Source: Bacillota bacterium
GTDB taxonomy: Bacteria > Bacillota > Clostridia > Oscillospirales > Oscillospiraceae
Assembly (NCBI GenBank): GCA_029225225.1
Contig: JAQXWB010000092.1
Coordinates: 1-38,582, forward strand
DNA length: 38,582 nt
Reading direction: 5' to 3'
The notes beneath the pieces were generated by a model. It worked only from the letters and a program-made list of their open reading frames with translations. It was not told where the DNA came from and searched no databases. Position 1 is the stretch's first letter. Each line of letters opens with the position of its first letter. Made by a program: the position numbers and the translations under genes. This document shows positions 12,692 to 21,877 of this stretch, one piece after another.

Positions 12692-13207
12692 ATGCCGAAG
12701 TATGAAGAATATCGCAGTAACGGCTCTGCGGCGTACGATATTCACGCCAATACTGCCAGACCCGTAGAACGACCGGAGCGCCTGCCCGATGCGCCGCAGC
12801 GCACGAAGCCGGTTCGGCGCGTTAAGACGAAGCTGGCGATTGCACCCTTTACGGTGCTTGGCACGGCAATTGCGGTCGTGATGCTGTTTTTGGTTGTGTT
12901 TAGCTATGTGCGCCTTTATGAGGCACAAAGCGAGGTGAGCGACCTGAAGGATCAGCAGACGGAGCTGGCGACGCAGGAACAGCGCCTTCGTTCGCAATAT
13001 GAAAATTCGTTGGATCTGCCTGCGATTGAGGCGCGCGCCAAAGAGCTTGGCATGCGTCAGCCGCTTGCTTCGCAGATCGTTTATGTTGAGGTTGCGGCGG
13101 GGGATACCGTGCAGATTGCGGCTGCTCCGGAGGAACGTAACCTGATTGAGCAGATCTATGATGCGTTCCACGGCGTAATCAGCGATGTTGTGGAATACTT
13201 TTCATAG
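12692..13207 (+). CDS. ftsL: Cell division protein FtsL
   Basis: 171 residues with the FtsL layout: a basic cytoplasmic N-terminus of about 48 residues, one membrane segment (about 49-73, rich in V, L, F), then a heptad-like stretch (LYEAQSEVSDLKDQQTELATQEQRLRSQYENS) followed by a short region with AKELGM, common in FtsL/DivIC proteins. FtsL joins FtsQ/DivIB and DivIC in the divisome and helps activate FtsW and the septal transpeptidase. Sequence identity in this family is low; the call rests on topology, size and position between rsmH and the transpeptidase gene. The ribosome binding site is GAAGGAGG. A terminator-like hairpin follows. Confidence 0.88.
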   Translation: MPKYEEYRSNGSAAYDIHANTARPVERPERLPDAPQRTKPVRRVKTKLAIAPFTVLGTAIAVVMLFLVVFSYVRLYEAQSEVSDLKDQQTELATQEQRLRSQYENSLDLPAIEARAKELGMRQPLASQIVYVEVAAGDTVQIAAAPEERNLIEQIYDAFHGVISDVVEYFS

Positions 13208-13234
13208 TCTGCGGCATATAGTAAACAAGCAGAG

Positions 13235-13270
13235 CATGGGCGGTGAATCCAAATTGCCGCCCATGTTTTT
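13235..13270 (+). terminator. Terminator-like hairpin between ftsL and the transpeptidase gene
   Basis: A perfect 9-bp stem CATGGGCGG (13235-13243) / CCGCCCATG (13257-13265), a 13-nt loop, then TTTTT. It has the form of an intrinsic terminator inside what should be one transcript. It may be an attenuator or partial terminator. I see no strong promoter in the 35 bp between it and the next gene. Confidence 0.65.
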
Positions 13271-13305
13271 GGACTTTCCCTTCATTACCTATCCGGAGGG
13301 CGGAT

Positions 13306-15663
13306 ATGAAACAGCATGATTTAAAACGAAGAACGAAGGCGCGTCCGCGCCGCAAAAAGGAGAGCGTCAGCAACAGCTATGTCCGCAAGGGCGTTTTGTG
13401 GCTGATGATCCTGATCGGCGTGGTTTCCTTCGGCGCCCTGACAGCCAGACTTGTCAAGCTGATGCTGATTGACCACGAGTATTACGAGGCAAAGGCAATC
13501 AGCAACCAGACGCGCAGCACCAGCGTGACGGCAAGCCGCGGCACGATCTACGACCGCAATATGGAGGTGCTTGCCGCCTCTGCCAGTGTGGAAAACATCT
13601 TCCTTGATCCGCTGGAGCTGTCGCAGAACAATGTGGACATCGACTTCTTAGCGAAGAACCTTTCGAGGATCCTTGATATTGACGAGTCGTTTATCAAGGA
13701 GCAGGCGGCGGATGTCAATATGCGTTATAAAATGCTCAAGCGCCGACAGGAGAAGGACATCTGCGATGCGGTGCGGAGCTTTATCAGCGAGAACGGTATC
13801 ATCGGCGTGCATTTAGAGCCGGATTCCCAGCGCTATTACCCCAACCATGAGACGGGCTCGCAGCTCCTCGGCTTTACCAACACGGAGAACAAAGGCTCCG
13901 AGGGCTTAGAGGCGTATTATGACAGCACGCTGCAAGGTACGGCGGGCGCAGTGATCACCACAAAGGGCAACAACGAGACAGAGATGCTCTATTCCTACGA
14001 GAAATACTATGAGGCGAGTGACGGCAGCAGCCTTGTGCTGACGATTGACCTGACCGTGCAGCGCGCGCTGGAAAAGCAGATGAATGATGCCATTGACCGC
14101 TATGATGTGCTCAACGGCGCGTTTGGAATTGTCTATGACGCACAGACCGGCGATGTCATTGCAATGGCGACGCTCGGCGGTTATGACCCAAACAATTATT
14201 TAGAGATTTTTGATACAGGAACGAACGAGACGCTTGAGGAAATGTACGCCGGTGCGCTGAAATACCCCGAGGGAAGCGAGGAGCGCAAGGCGGCGATTGC
14301 TGAGTATAACGACGCGATGGCGACCGCGCGCCTCAAGCAGTGGAGAAACCGCTGCGTCAGCGACGGCTACGAGCCGGGCTCTACCTTTAAGATCATCACG
14401 CTGGCAGCGGGCTTGGACTCCGGCAAGGTTACGTTGGATGACAGCTTCTACTGCGGCGGCGTGGAAACCTTTGAAGGCCGTTCGCAGCCGCTGAACTGCT
14501 GGCAGCACTATGGTCACGGCGCGGAGACAACGGCGCAGGCGCTGCAAAATTCCTGCAACATTGCCTTTGGACATATGGGTCTGAAGATCGGCGGCGAAAC
14601 GATGTATGATTACTGCCGCGCCTTTGGGCTGATGGAGACAACGGGCATTGACCTGCCCGGTGAGGCAAGCGGCATTTTCCACACCAAGGAACGCCTGAGC
14701 GACTACGGGGCTTACGGCACGAGCTATCTGATCTCGACCTCCTTCGGTCAGACCGTGAAGCCGACGCCGATCCAAATCGTCCGCGCCGTCGGCGCGGTGA
14801 TTAACGGCGGCTATCTGCTTGAGCCGCACATCGTCTCCGAAGTGCTCGATGAGGAAGGCAATGTGCTGGAAAAGAATGAGCGCACGGTCGTGCGGCAGGT
14901 CATCTCCGAGGAGACCTCCGCGACGATGTGCGAGCTTTTGGAATCCGTCGTTACGCAGGGCACGGCGAAAAATGCCAAGGTTGTCGGTTACCGCATCGGC
15001 GGCAAGACCGGCACGGCGGAAAAGACCGACCAGATTGACGAAAACGGCGAATATACCAACGACAAGATCGTCTCCTTCATCGGCGTTGCGCCGATGGAGA
15101 ACCCGCGCTATGTGGTGCTGGTCGCGCTGGATACGCCGAACTATGCAAGCGGACAGTATGTCTCCGGCGGCGTCATGGCGGCACCGACGGTCTCGGCGGT
15201 CTTTGAGGATATTCTTCCGTATCTCGGCGTTGAGCCGCAGTATGAGGAGGAAGACATGTACCGCGTGAATGTCTTTATGCCCGATGTCAAGGGCATGACG
15301 GAGAGCGAGGCCGCCTCGATGCTGCGCGATTCGTATTTGGAATACCGCATCATCGGCGACGGCGACAAGATTGTCAGCCAGATCCCGGCGAGCGGGCGAG
15401 AGGTCCCGGGTAACTCCACCGTGCTCCTCTACACCGACGATTCCATGCCGACGGATCCCGTCATCGTGCCGAATCTGATGGGCATGACGGTGACGCAGGC
15501 GACGCAGGTGCTGTCTGATTTGGGACTCTACCTACAGGCAAAGGGTACGGATTCTACGGCATGGCATGTCGTCGTGACCGATCAGGATATCATAGAAGGT
15601 ACACAGGTGGATCGAGGAACGACTATCACGGTCATTTTTGCGGATACGACCGATATGGACTGA
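13306..15663 (+). CDS. ftsI: Septal/sporulation transpeptidase (class B PBP) with two PASTA domains
   Basis: 785 residues. It cross-links peptidoglycan at the septum (FtsI/PBP2B) or in the spore cortex (SpoVD); the two cannot be told apart here. A basic N-terminus is followed by one membrane anchor (about residues 26-48) and a PBP dimer domain (SRGTIYDRN). The penicillin-binding domain has the three active-site motifs: STFK at S359 (nucleophile), SCN at 416-418, and KTG at 567. Two PASTA domains fill about 645-785 (MPDVKGMTESEAASML and VPNLMGMTVTQATQVL). I chose ATG 13306, preceded by CCGGAGGG; the frame is open from 13243, but that stretch lies in the hairpin region. It would work with FtsW, encoded downstream. 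Confidence 0.95.
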   Translation: MKQHDLKRRTKARPRRKKESVSNSYVRKGVLWLMILIGVVSFGALTARLVKLMLIDHEYYEAKAISNQTRSTSVTASRGTIYDRNMEVLAASASVENIFLDPLELSQNNVDIDFLAKNLSRILDIDESFIKEQAADVNMRYKMLKRRQEKDICDAVRSFISENGIIGVHLEPDSQRYYPNHETGSQLLGFTNTENKGSEGLEAYYDSTLQGTAGAVITTKGNNETEMLYSYEKYYEASDGSSLVLTIDLTVQRALEKQMNDAIDRYDVLNGAFGIVYDAQTGDVIAMATLGGYDPNNYLEIFDTGTNETLEEMYAGALKYPEGSEERKAAIAEYNDAMATARLKQWRNRCVSDGYEPGSTFKIITLAAGLDSGKVTLDDSFYCGGVETFEGRSQPLNCWQHYGHGAETTAQALQNSCNIAFGHMGLKIGGETMYDYCRAFGLMETTGIDLPGEASGIFHTKERLSDYGAYGTSYLISTSFGQTVKPTPIQIVRAVGAVINGGYLLEPHIVSEVLDEEGNVLEKNERTVVRQVISEETSATMCELLESVVTQGTAKNAKVVGYRIGGKTGTAEKTDQIDENGEYTNDKIVSFIGVAPMENPRYVVLVALDTPNYASGQYVSGGVMAAPTVSAVFEDILPYLGVEPQYEEEDMYRVNVFMPDVKGMTESEAASMLRDSYLEYRIIGDGDKIVSQIPASGREVPGNSTVLLYTDDSMPTDPVIVPNLMGMTVTQATQVLSDLGLYLQAKGTDSTAWHVVVTDQDIIEGTQVDRGTTITVIFADTTDMD

Positions 15664-15677
15664 TACAGGAGAAAAAC

Positions 15678-17132
15678 ATGAAGCTGCAAGAGCTGCTGCA
15701 AGGCATAGCGGTGCCGGAAAGTAACGCACCGATGGATATGGAGATCACGGGCGTAAGCTATTCGTCGAACACGGTGCGGACGGGAGAACTGTTCGTTGCC
15801 GTGCCCGGCTACACCACCGACGGGCACCGATTTATCCCCGACGCGGTCGCGCGCGGGGCTGCGGTCGTGCTGTGTGAACGCGACATGCCGCAGGAGGTGC
15901 CGTGGGTGCGCGTGGCGTCCTCCCGCGAGGCGCTGGCGCAGCTGGGCGTGAATTGGTACGGCGACCCGTCAAAAGCCATGCAGGTCATCGGCGTGACGGG
16001 GACGAACGGCAAGACCTCCGTGACCTACCTGCTCAAAACGCTCTTGGAAAACGCCTGCGGCGCAAAGGTCGGACTGATCGGCACGATCTGCAATATGATC
16101 GGCGGACAGGAGCTGGAAACGGAACGCACCACGCCGGAGAGCTTTGCCTTGCAGGGGCTCCTTGCGCAGATGCGCGACGCGGGCTGCACGCATGTTGTGA
16201 TGGAGGTCTCCTCTCATGCGCTTGCGCTGCACCGTGTGGACGGCGTCCGTTTCTCCGTGGGCGCGTTTACGAACCTGACGGAGGATCATTTGGATTTTCA
16301 TAAGACGATGGAGAACTATCGGCAGGCAAAAGCGCGGCTCTTTCAGCTTTGCGAAAGCGGTGTGTTCAACCTTGACGATAAGAAAACCACGCCGAAAATG
16401 CTTGCGCAAGCGCGCTGTAAGTGCTATACTGTCGGCACACGTCCCGATGCGGCTCTGACCGCGCGGGAGATCACCCTCGGCGCGGATCACATTTCCATGA
16501 CGGTTTGCGAAGGGCAGACGGAGGCGTTTGTGCGTCTCGGCATTCCCGGGCGCTTTACCGTGAGCAACGCGCTCGTTGCCCTCGGCATTGCCCGCAGCCT
16601 CGGCATCCCGCTTGTGCAGGCTGCCGCCGCGCTCGGCAAGGCGAAGGGCATCAAGGGACGGCTGGAGGTCGTACCGACGCCGGGCAGGGACTTTACCGTT
16701 TTGATCGACTATGCCCATACGCCCGACGGCTTGGAAAATGTCCTGCGCTCCGTGCGGGATTTCTGCAAGGGCAGAATTTTACTCGTCTTCGGCTGCGGCG
16801 GCGATCGCGACCGCCAAAAACGCCCGATCATGGGAAAGCTTGCGGCGGAACTGGCTGATTTCGTCATTGTCACCTCAGACAATCCGCGCACCGAGAAGCC
16901 GATGATGATTATTGAGGATATTTTAGAGGGCATGGCGGGAACGAAAACGCCCTATACGGTGGAGGAAAACCGCCGCTTGGCAATTCGTACCGCCTTGCGC
17001 TGCGCAAAAAAAGATGATATAGTATTGCTCGCCGGAAAGGGACATGAGACTTATCAGATCCTCGGTACGGAAAAGACGCATTTGGATGAACGCGAGGAGG
17101 TTGCCGCAGTATTATGCGAGATGGGAAAATAA
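15678..17132 (+). CDS. murE: UDP-MurNAc-tripeptide synthetase MurE (meso-DAP type)
   Basis: A 484-residue cytoplasmic ligase that adds the third stem-peptide residue to UDP-MurNAc-L-Ala-D-Glu. The ATP loop is GVTGTNGKTS with K112. The DNPR motif at D401-R404 is the signature of enzymes that take meso-diaminopimelate rather than lysine, so the wall is predicted to be A1-gamma/meso-DAP type. I chose ATG 15678, preceded by CAGGAGA 15 bp after the previous stop; the frame is open back to 15561, but that overlaps the PBP gene. The 3' end overlaps murF by 19 bp. Confidence 0.97.
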   Translation: MKLQELLQGIAVPESNAPMDMEITGVSYSSNTVRTGELFVAVPGYTTDGHRFIPDAVARGAAVVLCERDMPQEVPWVRVASSREALAQLGVNWYGDPSKAMQVIGVTGTNGKTSVTYLLKTLLENACGAKVGLIGTICNMIGGQELETERTTPESFALQGLLAQMRDAGCTHVVMEVSSHALALHRVDGVRFSVGAFTNLTEDHLDFHKTMENYRQAKARLFQLCESGVFNLDDKKTTPKMLAQARCKCYTVGTRPDAALTAREITLGADHISMTVCEGQTEAFVRLGIPGRFTVSNALVALGIARSLGIPLVQAAAALGKAKGIKGRLEVVPTPGRDFTVLIDYAHTPDGLENVLRSVRDFCKGRILLVFGCGGDRDRQKRPIMGKLAAELADFVIVTSDNPRTEKPMMIIEDILEGMAGTKTPYTVEENRRLAIRTALRCAKKDDIVLLAGKGHETYQILGTEKTHLDEREEVAAVLCEMGK

Positions 17133-18478
17133 CGCTTGGACAGGCGGCAGCGTGGTGCGGCGGAGCGGTCGCGCCCCAATTTGCCGAAACCGCGTTCCAT
17201 GGGGCAAATTTTGACACCCGCCGTTTGCAGGCGGGAGAGCTGTTTGTCGCGCTGGTCGGTGCGCGCAACGGGCACGCTTTCGCCCGCGCCGCGATGGAAC
17301 AGGGCGCGGCGGGCGTTTTGGCAAGCGAAGGCTTGGACGCCGATATTCCCGCGATCTATGTACAGGATACGGAAAAAGCGCTGCAAGCAATCGCGCAACA
17401 ACGGCGCGCGCAGCTCTCCCTGCGCTGTGTGGGCATTACGGGCAGCGTCGGCAAAACGACCACGAAGGAAATGATCGCCGCCGTTTTGGAAACGACCTTT
17501 GTCACGCAGAAAACGGCGGAGAATTTTAATAACGGCATCGGACTGCCCGTGACCGTGCTCGGACTGAGCGAAAACTGCGAGGCGGCAGTGCTGGAGATGG
17601 GCATGAATCATTTCGGTGAAATCTCCGCGTTAACGCGCATTGCCCAGCCGGACATTGCCGTGATTACGAATATCGGTACGATGCATATGGAAAATCTCGG
17701 CTCACGAGAGGGAATTTTGCAGGCAAAGCTTGAAATTTTAGAGGGCTTGCGTCCGAACGGGGTTGCCGTCTTCAACGGTGATAATGATCTTTTGCGGCGC
17801 GAGGCGGCAAAATATCACGCCGTGACCTTCGGGTGCGGAGAAGACAATACCGTCCGCGCGCGCGAGGTTCGCGTGGAGGAAACGCAGACCTCGTTCACGG
17901 CAAGGGGCTTCGGAGAAGAATTTCGCGTGGTCTTGCCCGTGTCGGGGGAGCATTATGTGCTGGATGCGCTGGCGGCGATCACCGTCGGGCTGCAATGCGG
18001 CGTTTCGCCGGAGAAAATCGCGGCGGCGCTGGCGGAGTTCCGCAACACCGGTATGCGGCAAAAACGCTATGACCGCGACGGTCTGCATATCATTGAGGAC
18101 TGCTACAACGCGGGGCCGGAGTCGATGCGCGCGGCGCTCAAGGTGCTGCAAGGTGCGCGCGGCAGAAGAATCGCCGTTCTCGGCGGGATGTTGGAGCTTG
18201 GCGATTTTGCGCCGCAGGCCCATTATGAGATCGGGCAGGCGGCTGCGGGTGCGGCGGATATCCTGCTTGCCTACGGCGAGAACAGCGAGGAATATGTCCG
18301 TGGCGCGAAGGCGGCGGGGCTGGACAACGCGCGCTGCTTCCCGACGCACGAGGCGCTGACCGAGGCGCTGCGCGAGACGGTGCGCCCGCAGGACACCCTG
18401 CTCGTCAAGGGAAGCCGCGGCATGAAAATGGAGCGCGTATTGCAGCTCCTTTTTGACAAAAGCAAAATTGGAGGATAA
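17114..18478 (+). CDS. murF: UDP-MurNAc-tripeptide:D-Ala-D-Ala ligase
   Basis: A 454-residue ATP-dependent ligase that adds D-Ala-D-Ala to complete the pentapeptide. The ATP loop is GITGSVGKTTTKEM with K114, and Mur ligase landmarks such as EMGMNHFGEIS and DCYNAGPESM follow. The only good start is ATG 17114, inside the end of murE, with GAGGAGG 12 bp upstream. The overlap implies translational coupling of the two ligases. Confidence 0.97.
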   Translation: MRDGKITLGQAAAWCGGAVAPQFAETAFHGANFDTRRLQAGELFVALVGARNGHAFARAAMEQGAAGVLASEGLDADIPAIYVQDTEKALQAIAQQRRAQLSLRCVGITGSVGKTTTKEMIAAVLETTFVTQKTAENFNNGIGLPVTVLGLSENCEAAVLEMGMNHFGEISALTRIAQPDIAVITNIGTMHMENLGSREGILQAKLEILEGLRPNGVAVFNGDNDLLRREAAKYHAVTFGCGEDNTVRAREVRVEETQTSFTARGFGEEFRVVLPVSGEHYVLDALAAITVGLQCGVSPEKIAAALAEFRNTGMRQKRYDRDGLHIIEDCYNAGPESMRAALKVLQGARGRRIAVLGGMLELGDFAPQAHYEIGQAAAGAADILLAYGENSEEYVRGAKAAGLDNARCFPTHEALTEALRETVRPQDTLLVKGSRGMKMERVLQLLFDKSKIGG

Positions 18479-18483
18479 CGATT

Positions 18484-19482
18484 ATGGATACACCGTTGCT
18501 TATGGTGCTGCTTTCAGTGATTTCGGGTTTTGTTCTGGCGCTGACGCTGGGGCACTTCCTGATCCCTGCGCTCCGCGTGCTGAAGGCGGGACAGTCCATC
18601 CGTGAGGTCGGACCGAAATGGCATAACGGGAAACAGGGCACGCCTACGATGGGCGGTCTGATGTTTATCGCCGCGTCCGCCCTCTGCGCCATGACCGGCT
18701 GGTACGCCATGCGCAAGACGGGGGATTATTCGCACCTGCTCGTGCTGGCGCGGGCCGTAATGTTCGGCCTGATCGGTTTTTATGATGACTTTATCAAGGT
18801 CAAGAAAAAGCGTAACCTCGGTCTGACGGGCTTGCAGAAGCTTGTTTTGCAGGTGCTTGCGGCGGGTGTCTTTCTGCTGCTGATGTATCTGACGGACAGT
18901 CTGCATTACGACCTTTACATCCCCTTCGTCAAGGAGCCGATTGCCCATGTGCCGCCCGTTTTGTACCTTGCCGTGGCGGTGTTTGTGATCGTCGGCTGCG
19001 TCAACGCCGTCAACCTGACCGACGGCATCGACGGGCTTGCTTCCGGCGTTACCATGCCGGTCATGCTCTTTTTCACGCTGGTTGCCATGTCGATGAAAAA
19101 GCTCGGGCTTGCGACCTTCCCGGCTGCGCTGCTGGGCGGACTTGCGGGCTTCCTGTTCTATAATTTCTATCCCGCAAAGGTCTTTATGGGTGACACCGGC
19201 TCGCTGTTTTTGGGCGGCGCGGTCGTGGGTTTGGCGTTCGCGCTGGATATGCCGCTGGTGCTGCTGTTTGTCGGCTTGATCTATATCATTGAAACCCTTT
19301 CGGACATCTTGCAGGTTAGCTACTTCAAGCTGACGCATGGCAAGCGTATCTTTAAAATGGCACCCATCCACCATCATTTTGAGATGTGCGGCTGGTCGGA
19401 AAAGAAAATTTGGACGGTTTTCGTCCTGACAACGGTCGTCATGTGCGTCGTTGCGTGGTTCGGCGTCCGTATTTGGTTCTAA
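18484..19482 (+). CDS. mraY: Phospho-MurNAc-pentapeptide transferase
   Basis: A 332-residue integral membrane enzyme that transfers phospho-MurNAc-pentapeptide to undecaprenyl phosphate, giving lipid I. About ten hydrophobic segments alternate with conserved cytoplasmic loops. The catalytic motifs are GFYDDFIKVKKKRNLGL (DD pair), NAVNLTDGIDGLASG, FMGDTGSLFLGG and the HHHFE motif (APIHHHFEMCGW). The ribosome binding site is TTGGAGG. In most dcw clusters murD would follow; here ftsW comes next. Confidence 0.98.
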   Translation: MDTPLLMVLLSVISGFVLALTLGHFLIPALRVLKAGQSIREVGPKWHNGKQGTPTMGGLMFIAASALCAMTGWYAMRKTGDYSHLLVLARAVMFGLIGFYDDFIKVKKKRNLGLTGLQKLVLQVLAAGVFLLLMYLTDSLHYDLYIPFVKEPIAHVPPVLYLAVAVFVIVGCVNAVNLTDGIDGLASGVTMPVMLFFTLVAMSMKKLGLATFPAALLGGLAGFLFYNFYPAKVFMGDTGSLFLGGAVVGLAFALDMPLVLLFVGLIYIIETLSDILQVSYFKLTHGKRIFKMAPIHHHFEMCGWSEKKIWTVFVLTTVVMCVVAWFGVRIWF

Positions 19483-19526
19483 GTTTCCTAATTTCATAAC
19501 GCTTCGCGCGGAAAGGAGGTGCGGCA

Positions 19527-20687
19527 TTGTTCGGCAGAAAAAAAGACGAAGCTGCGGCGATCAAATTGAAAAAGCAGGAACGCGTCATTGAAAACGACCG
19601 CGGCGTGATGGATCTGCCCTATCTGCTTCTGACGGTGCTCTTGGTCATCATCGGACTGATCATGCTCTTTTCCGCAAGCTTTGCCCGCGCCTACTATATC
19701 ACGGGCAATTCCGCAAGCTATTTTACCAGTCAGGCGATCTTCGCGGTGCTTGGGATCGGTGCGATGTATGCTATGAGCCGCGTGCCGTATGAATGGTATT
19801 ACAAGCTCTCGCGTCTGATCTACGGCGGGACGATCCTGCTCCTGCTGGCGGTGCTGCTTGTCGGTACGAATGTCAACGGCGCGACACGTTGGATCAACCT
19901 CGGCTTTACCCAGCTTCAACCCTCCGAGATCGCGAAGCTGTCCCTGATCATCTCTCTGTCCGTGCTGATGACGCGCAATCAAAAGGATATCAAATCCCCG
20001 CGCACCTTTTTTGCCTGTGCGGGCGCGCTTGCGATTATCGCGCTGCTGCTGATTGCGGAGCCACACTTCTCCGCAACGATTATCATTGCGCTTTTATGGT
20101 TCTGCATGATGGCCATCGGCGGCACAAACCGCAAATATCTCGGTATTATTGTCGCCATCGGCGCGGCGGGTCTGCTCTTCCTGCTCTTGAGCGGCGGCTA
20201 CACCAGCGAGCGTATCACGGCTTGGCGCAATCCGGAGGCGGATCCGTTGGATTCCGGCTTGCAGATTTTGCAGTCTGAGTACGCCATCGGCTCCGGCGGC
20301 TTGCTCGGGCTTGGATTTGGCAAGAGCCGCCAGAAATATCTCTACCTTCCCGAAGAACATAACGACTATATCTTCGCCATCGTCTGCGAGGAACTGGGCT
20401 TTATCGGCGCGGTCGGCATTCTGATCCTCTTTGCGCTGCTGATCATCCGCGGCTACTGGATCGCCATGCACGCACGCGACCGTTTCTCCATGCTGCTTGC
20501 GGCAGGCTTGACCACGCTGCTGGCAATTCAGGTGGTATTAAATGTCGCGGTTGTGACGAATCTCCTGCCTGCAACGGGCATTTCACTGCCCTTCTTCTCC
20601 TCGGGCGGCACGGCGCTGATCATGCAGCTTGCCGAGAGCGGCATTATGCTCAATATTTCCCGCAGTATTTCCCATAGTCCGAAATAA
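19527..20687 (+). CDS. ftsW: SEDS-family glycosyltransferase FtsW
   Basis: 386 residues with about ten membrane segments. SEDS proteins polymerise lipid II into glycan strands together with a class B PBP; the partner is probably the PASTA-PBP of this cluster. Family motifs are GATRWINLGFTQLQPSEIAKL, the extracytoplasmic loop with EYAIGSGGLLGLGFGKSRQKYLYLPE and HNDYIFAIVCEELGFIG, and the C-terminal LPATGISLPFFSSGGTA. The start codon is TTG 19527: AAAGGAGGT is placed 6 bp before it and the next in-frame ATG is far inside. SpoVE or RodA are possible names for the same fold; position favours FtsW. Confidence 0.93.
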   Translation: MFGRKKDEAAAIKLKKQERVIENDRGVMDLPYLLLTVLLVIIGLIMLFSASFARAYYITGNSASYFTSQAIFAVLGIGAMYAMSRVPYEWYYKLSRLIYGGTILLLLAVLLVGTNVNGATRWINLGFTQLQPSEIAKLSLIISLSVLMTRNQKDIKSPRTFFACAGALAIIALLLIAEPHFSATIIIALLWFCMMAIGGTNRKYLGIIVAIGAAGLLFLLLSGGYTSERITAWRNPEADPLDSGLQILQSEYAIGSGGLLGLGFGKSRQKYLYLPEEHNDYIFAIVCEELGFIGAVGILILFALLIIRGYWIAMHARDRFSMLLAAGLTTLLAIQVVLNVAVVTNLLPATGISLPFFSSGGTALIMQLAESGIMLNISRSISHSPK

Positions 20688-20699
20688 AGGAGCGTTGCC

Positions 20700-21827
20700 A
20701 TGAAGGTCGTATTTACCTGCGGCGGTACGGGCGGACATATCAATCCCGCCATTGCGGTCGCTAAGATTCTGCGTGAGCGCAAGCCGGAGGCGGAGATTCT
20801 CTTTGTCGGCGCGGACGACGGCATGGAGACGGAGCTTGTGCCCAGAGAGGGCTTTCGCATCGAAACGGTTACGATTTCCAATTTTCTGCGCAGCTTGACG
20901 CCGTCTGCAATGTGGCACAACGCGAAGGCGCTTGTCATTATTCGCCGCGCCCTGCGCAGAGCGGATCAGATCATCAGGGAGTTTCAACCCGACGTCATTC
21001 TCGGCACGGGCGGCTACGCAAGCTACCCCATGCTGCGGCAGGGGGCAAAGCGCGGCATACCGACCGCCGTCCATGAGGCAAACGCCGTCCCGGGGCTTGC
21101 GACGCGGATGGTCTGTGACAAGGTCGATAAAATTCTGGTCAGCTTTGCCGAGAGCAAGCGCGAGTATCAAAACGCGGATCGTGTGATTCCCGTCGGCATG
21201 CCCGTGCGGGAGGAGTTCGTGTTTACGAAGCGCGCCGAAGCCAGAAAAGCGTTGGGACTGGACGACGATACGCCGCTCATCGTTTCGGCGTGGGGCAGCC
21301 TCGGCGCGCGGGAGATGAACAAAAAGATCGCGCAGTTTATGAAGCTGGAATGTGAAGAAAACCGCTTTCGTCACATTCACGCAACCGGTTCGTTCGGTTG
21401 GCGCTGGATGCCGGACTATGTAAAGGAGCAGGGCGTGGACCTTGCCGCGCATCCGATGGTGACGATGCAGGAATATATCTATAATATGCCTACCCTGATG
21501 GCGGCGGCAGATCTCTTTCTCAGCCGCGCGGGCGCTTCGACGCTGAACGAGATCGCGGCGGCGGGCACGCCGAGCATCATTGTGCCGTCGCCGAATGTGA
21601 CCAACAATCATCAGGAGAAAAACGCGCGTATTTTGGAGCAGCGCGGCGCGGCGGTTGTTTTGCGCGAGAGCGAGTGCGACGGCGAGCGCCTCTACCGCGA
21701 GGCTTGCGCGCTTTTGGAAGATGAAGCGCGCCGCAAAAAAATGCGTACCGCCCTGCGGGAGGTCGCAGTTCTTGACTCCGCAGAGCGCATCTACCGCATC
21801 CTGATGGAGCTGGCAAAATCACGCTGA
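20700..21827 (+). CDS. murG: UDP-GlcNAc transferase MurG (lipid II synthesis)
   Basis: A 375-residue GT28 glycosyltransferase at the inner face of the membrane. It adds GlcNAc to lipid I, making lipid II for the flippase and FtsW. The N-terminal glycine loop is FTCGGTGGHINPAIAVA, followed by GTGGYASYPML and HEANAVPGLAT. The C-terminal donor-binding part carries SRAGASTLNEIAAAGTPSI and NHQEKNARI. It starts 12 bp after ftsW with AAAGGAG upstream. Confidence 0.97.
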   Translation: MKVVFTCGGTGGHINPAIAVAKILRERKPEAEILFVGADDGMETELVPREGFRIETVTISNFLRSLTPSAMWHNAKALVIIRRALRRADQIIREFQPDVILGTGGYASYPMLRQGAKRGIPTAVHEANAVPGLATRMVCDKVDKILVSFAESKREYQNADRVIPVGMPVREEFVFTKRAEARKALGLDDDTPLIVSAWGSLGAREMNKKIAQFMKLECEENRFRHIHATGSFGWRWMPDYVKEQGVDLAAHPMVTMQEYIYNMPTLMAAADLFLSRAGASTLNEIAAAGTPSIIVPSPNVTNNHQEKNARILEQRGAAVVLRESECDGERLYREACALLEDEARRKKMRTALREVAVLDSAERIYRILMELAKSR

Positions 21828-21877
21828 GCGCACCTTTTGCATAGGATGGGGCAAATTTCCGATACGGAGGTTTGCCT

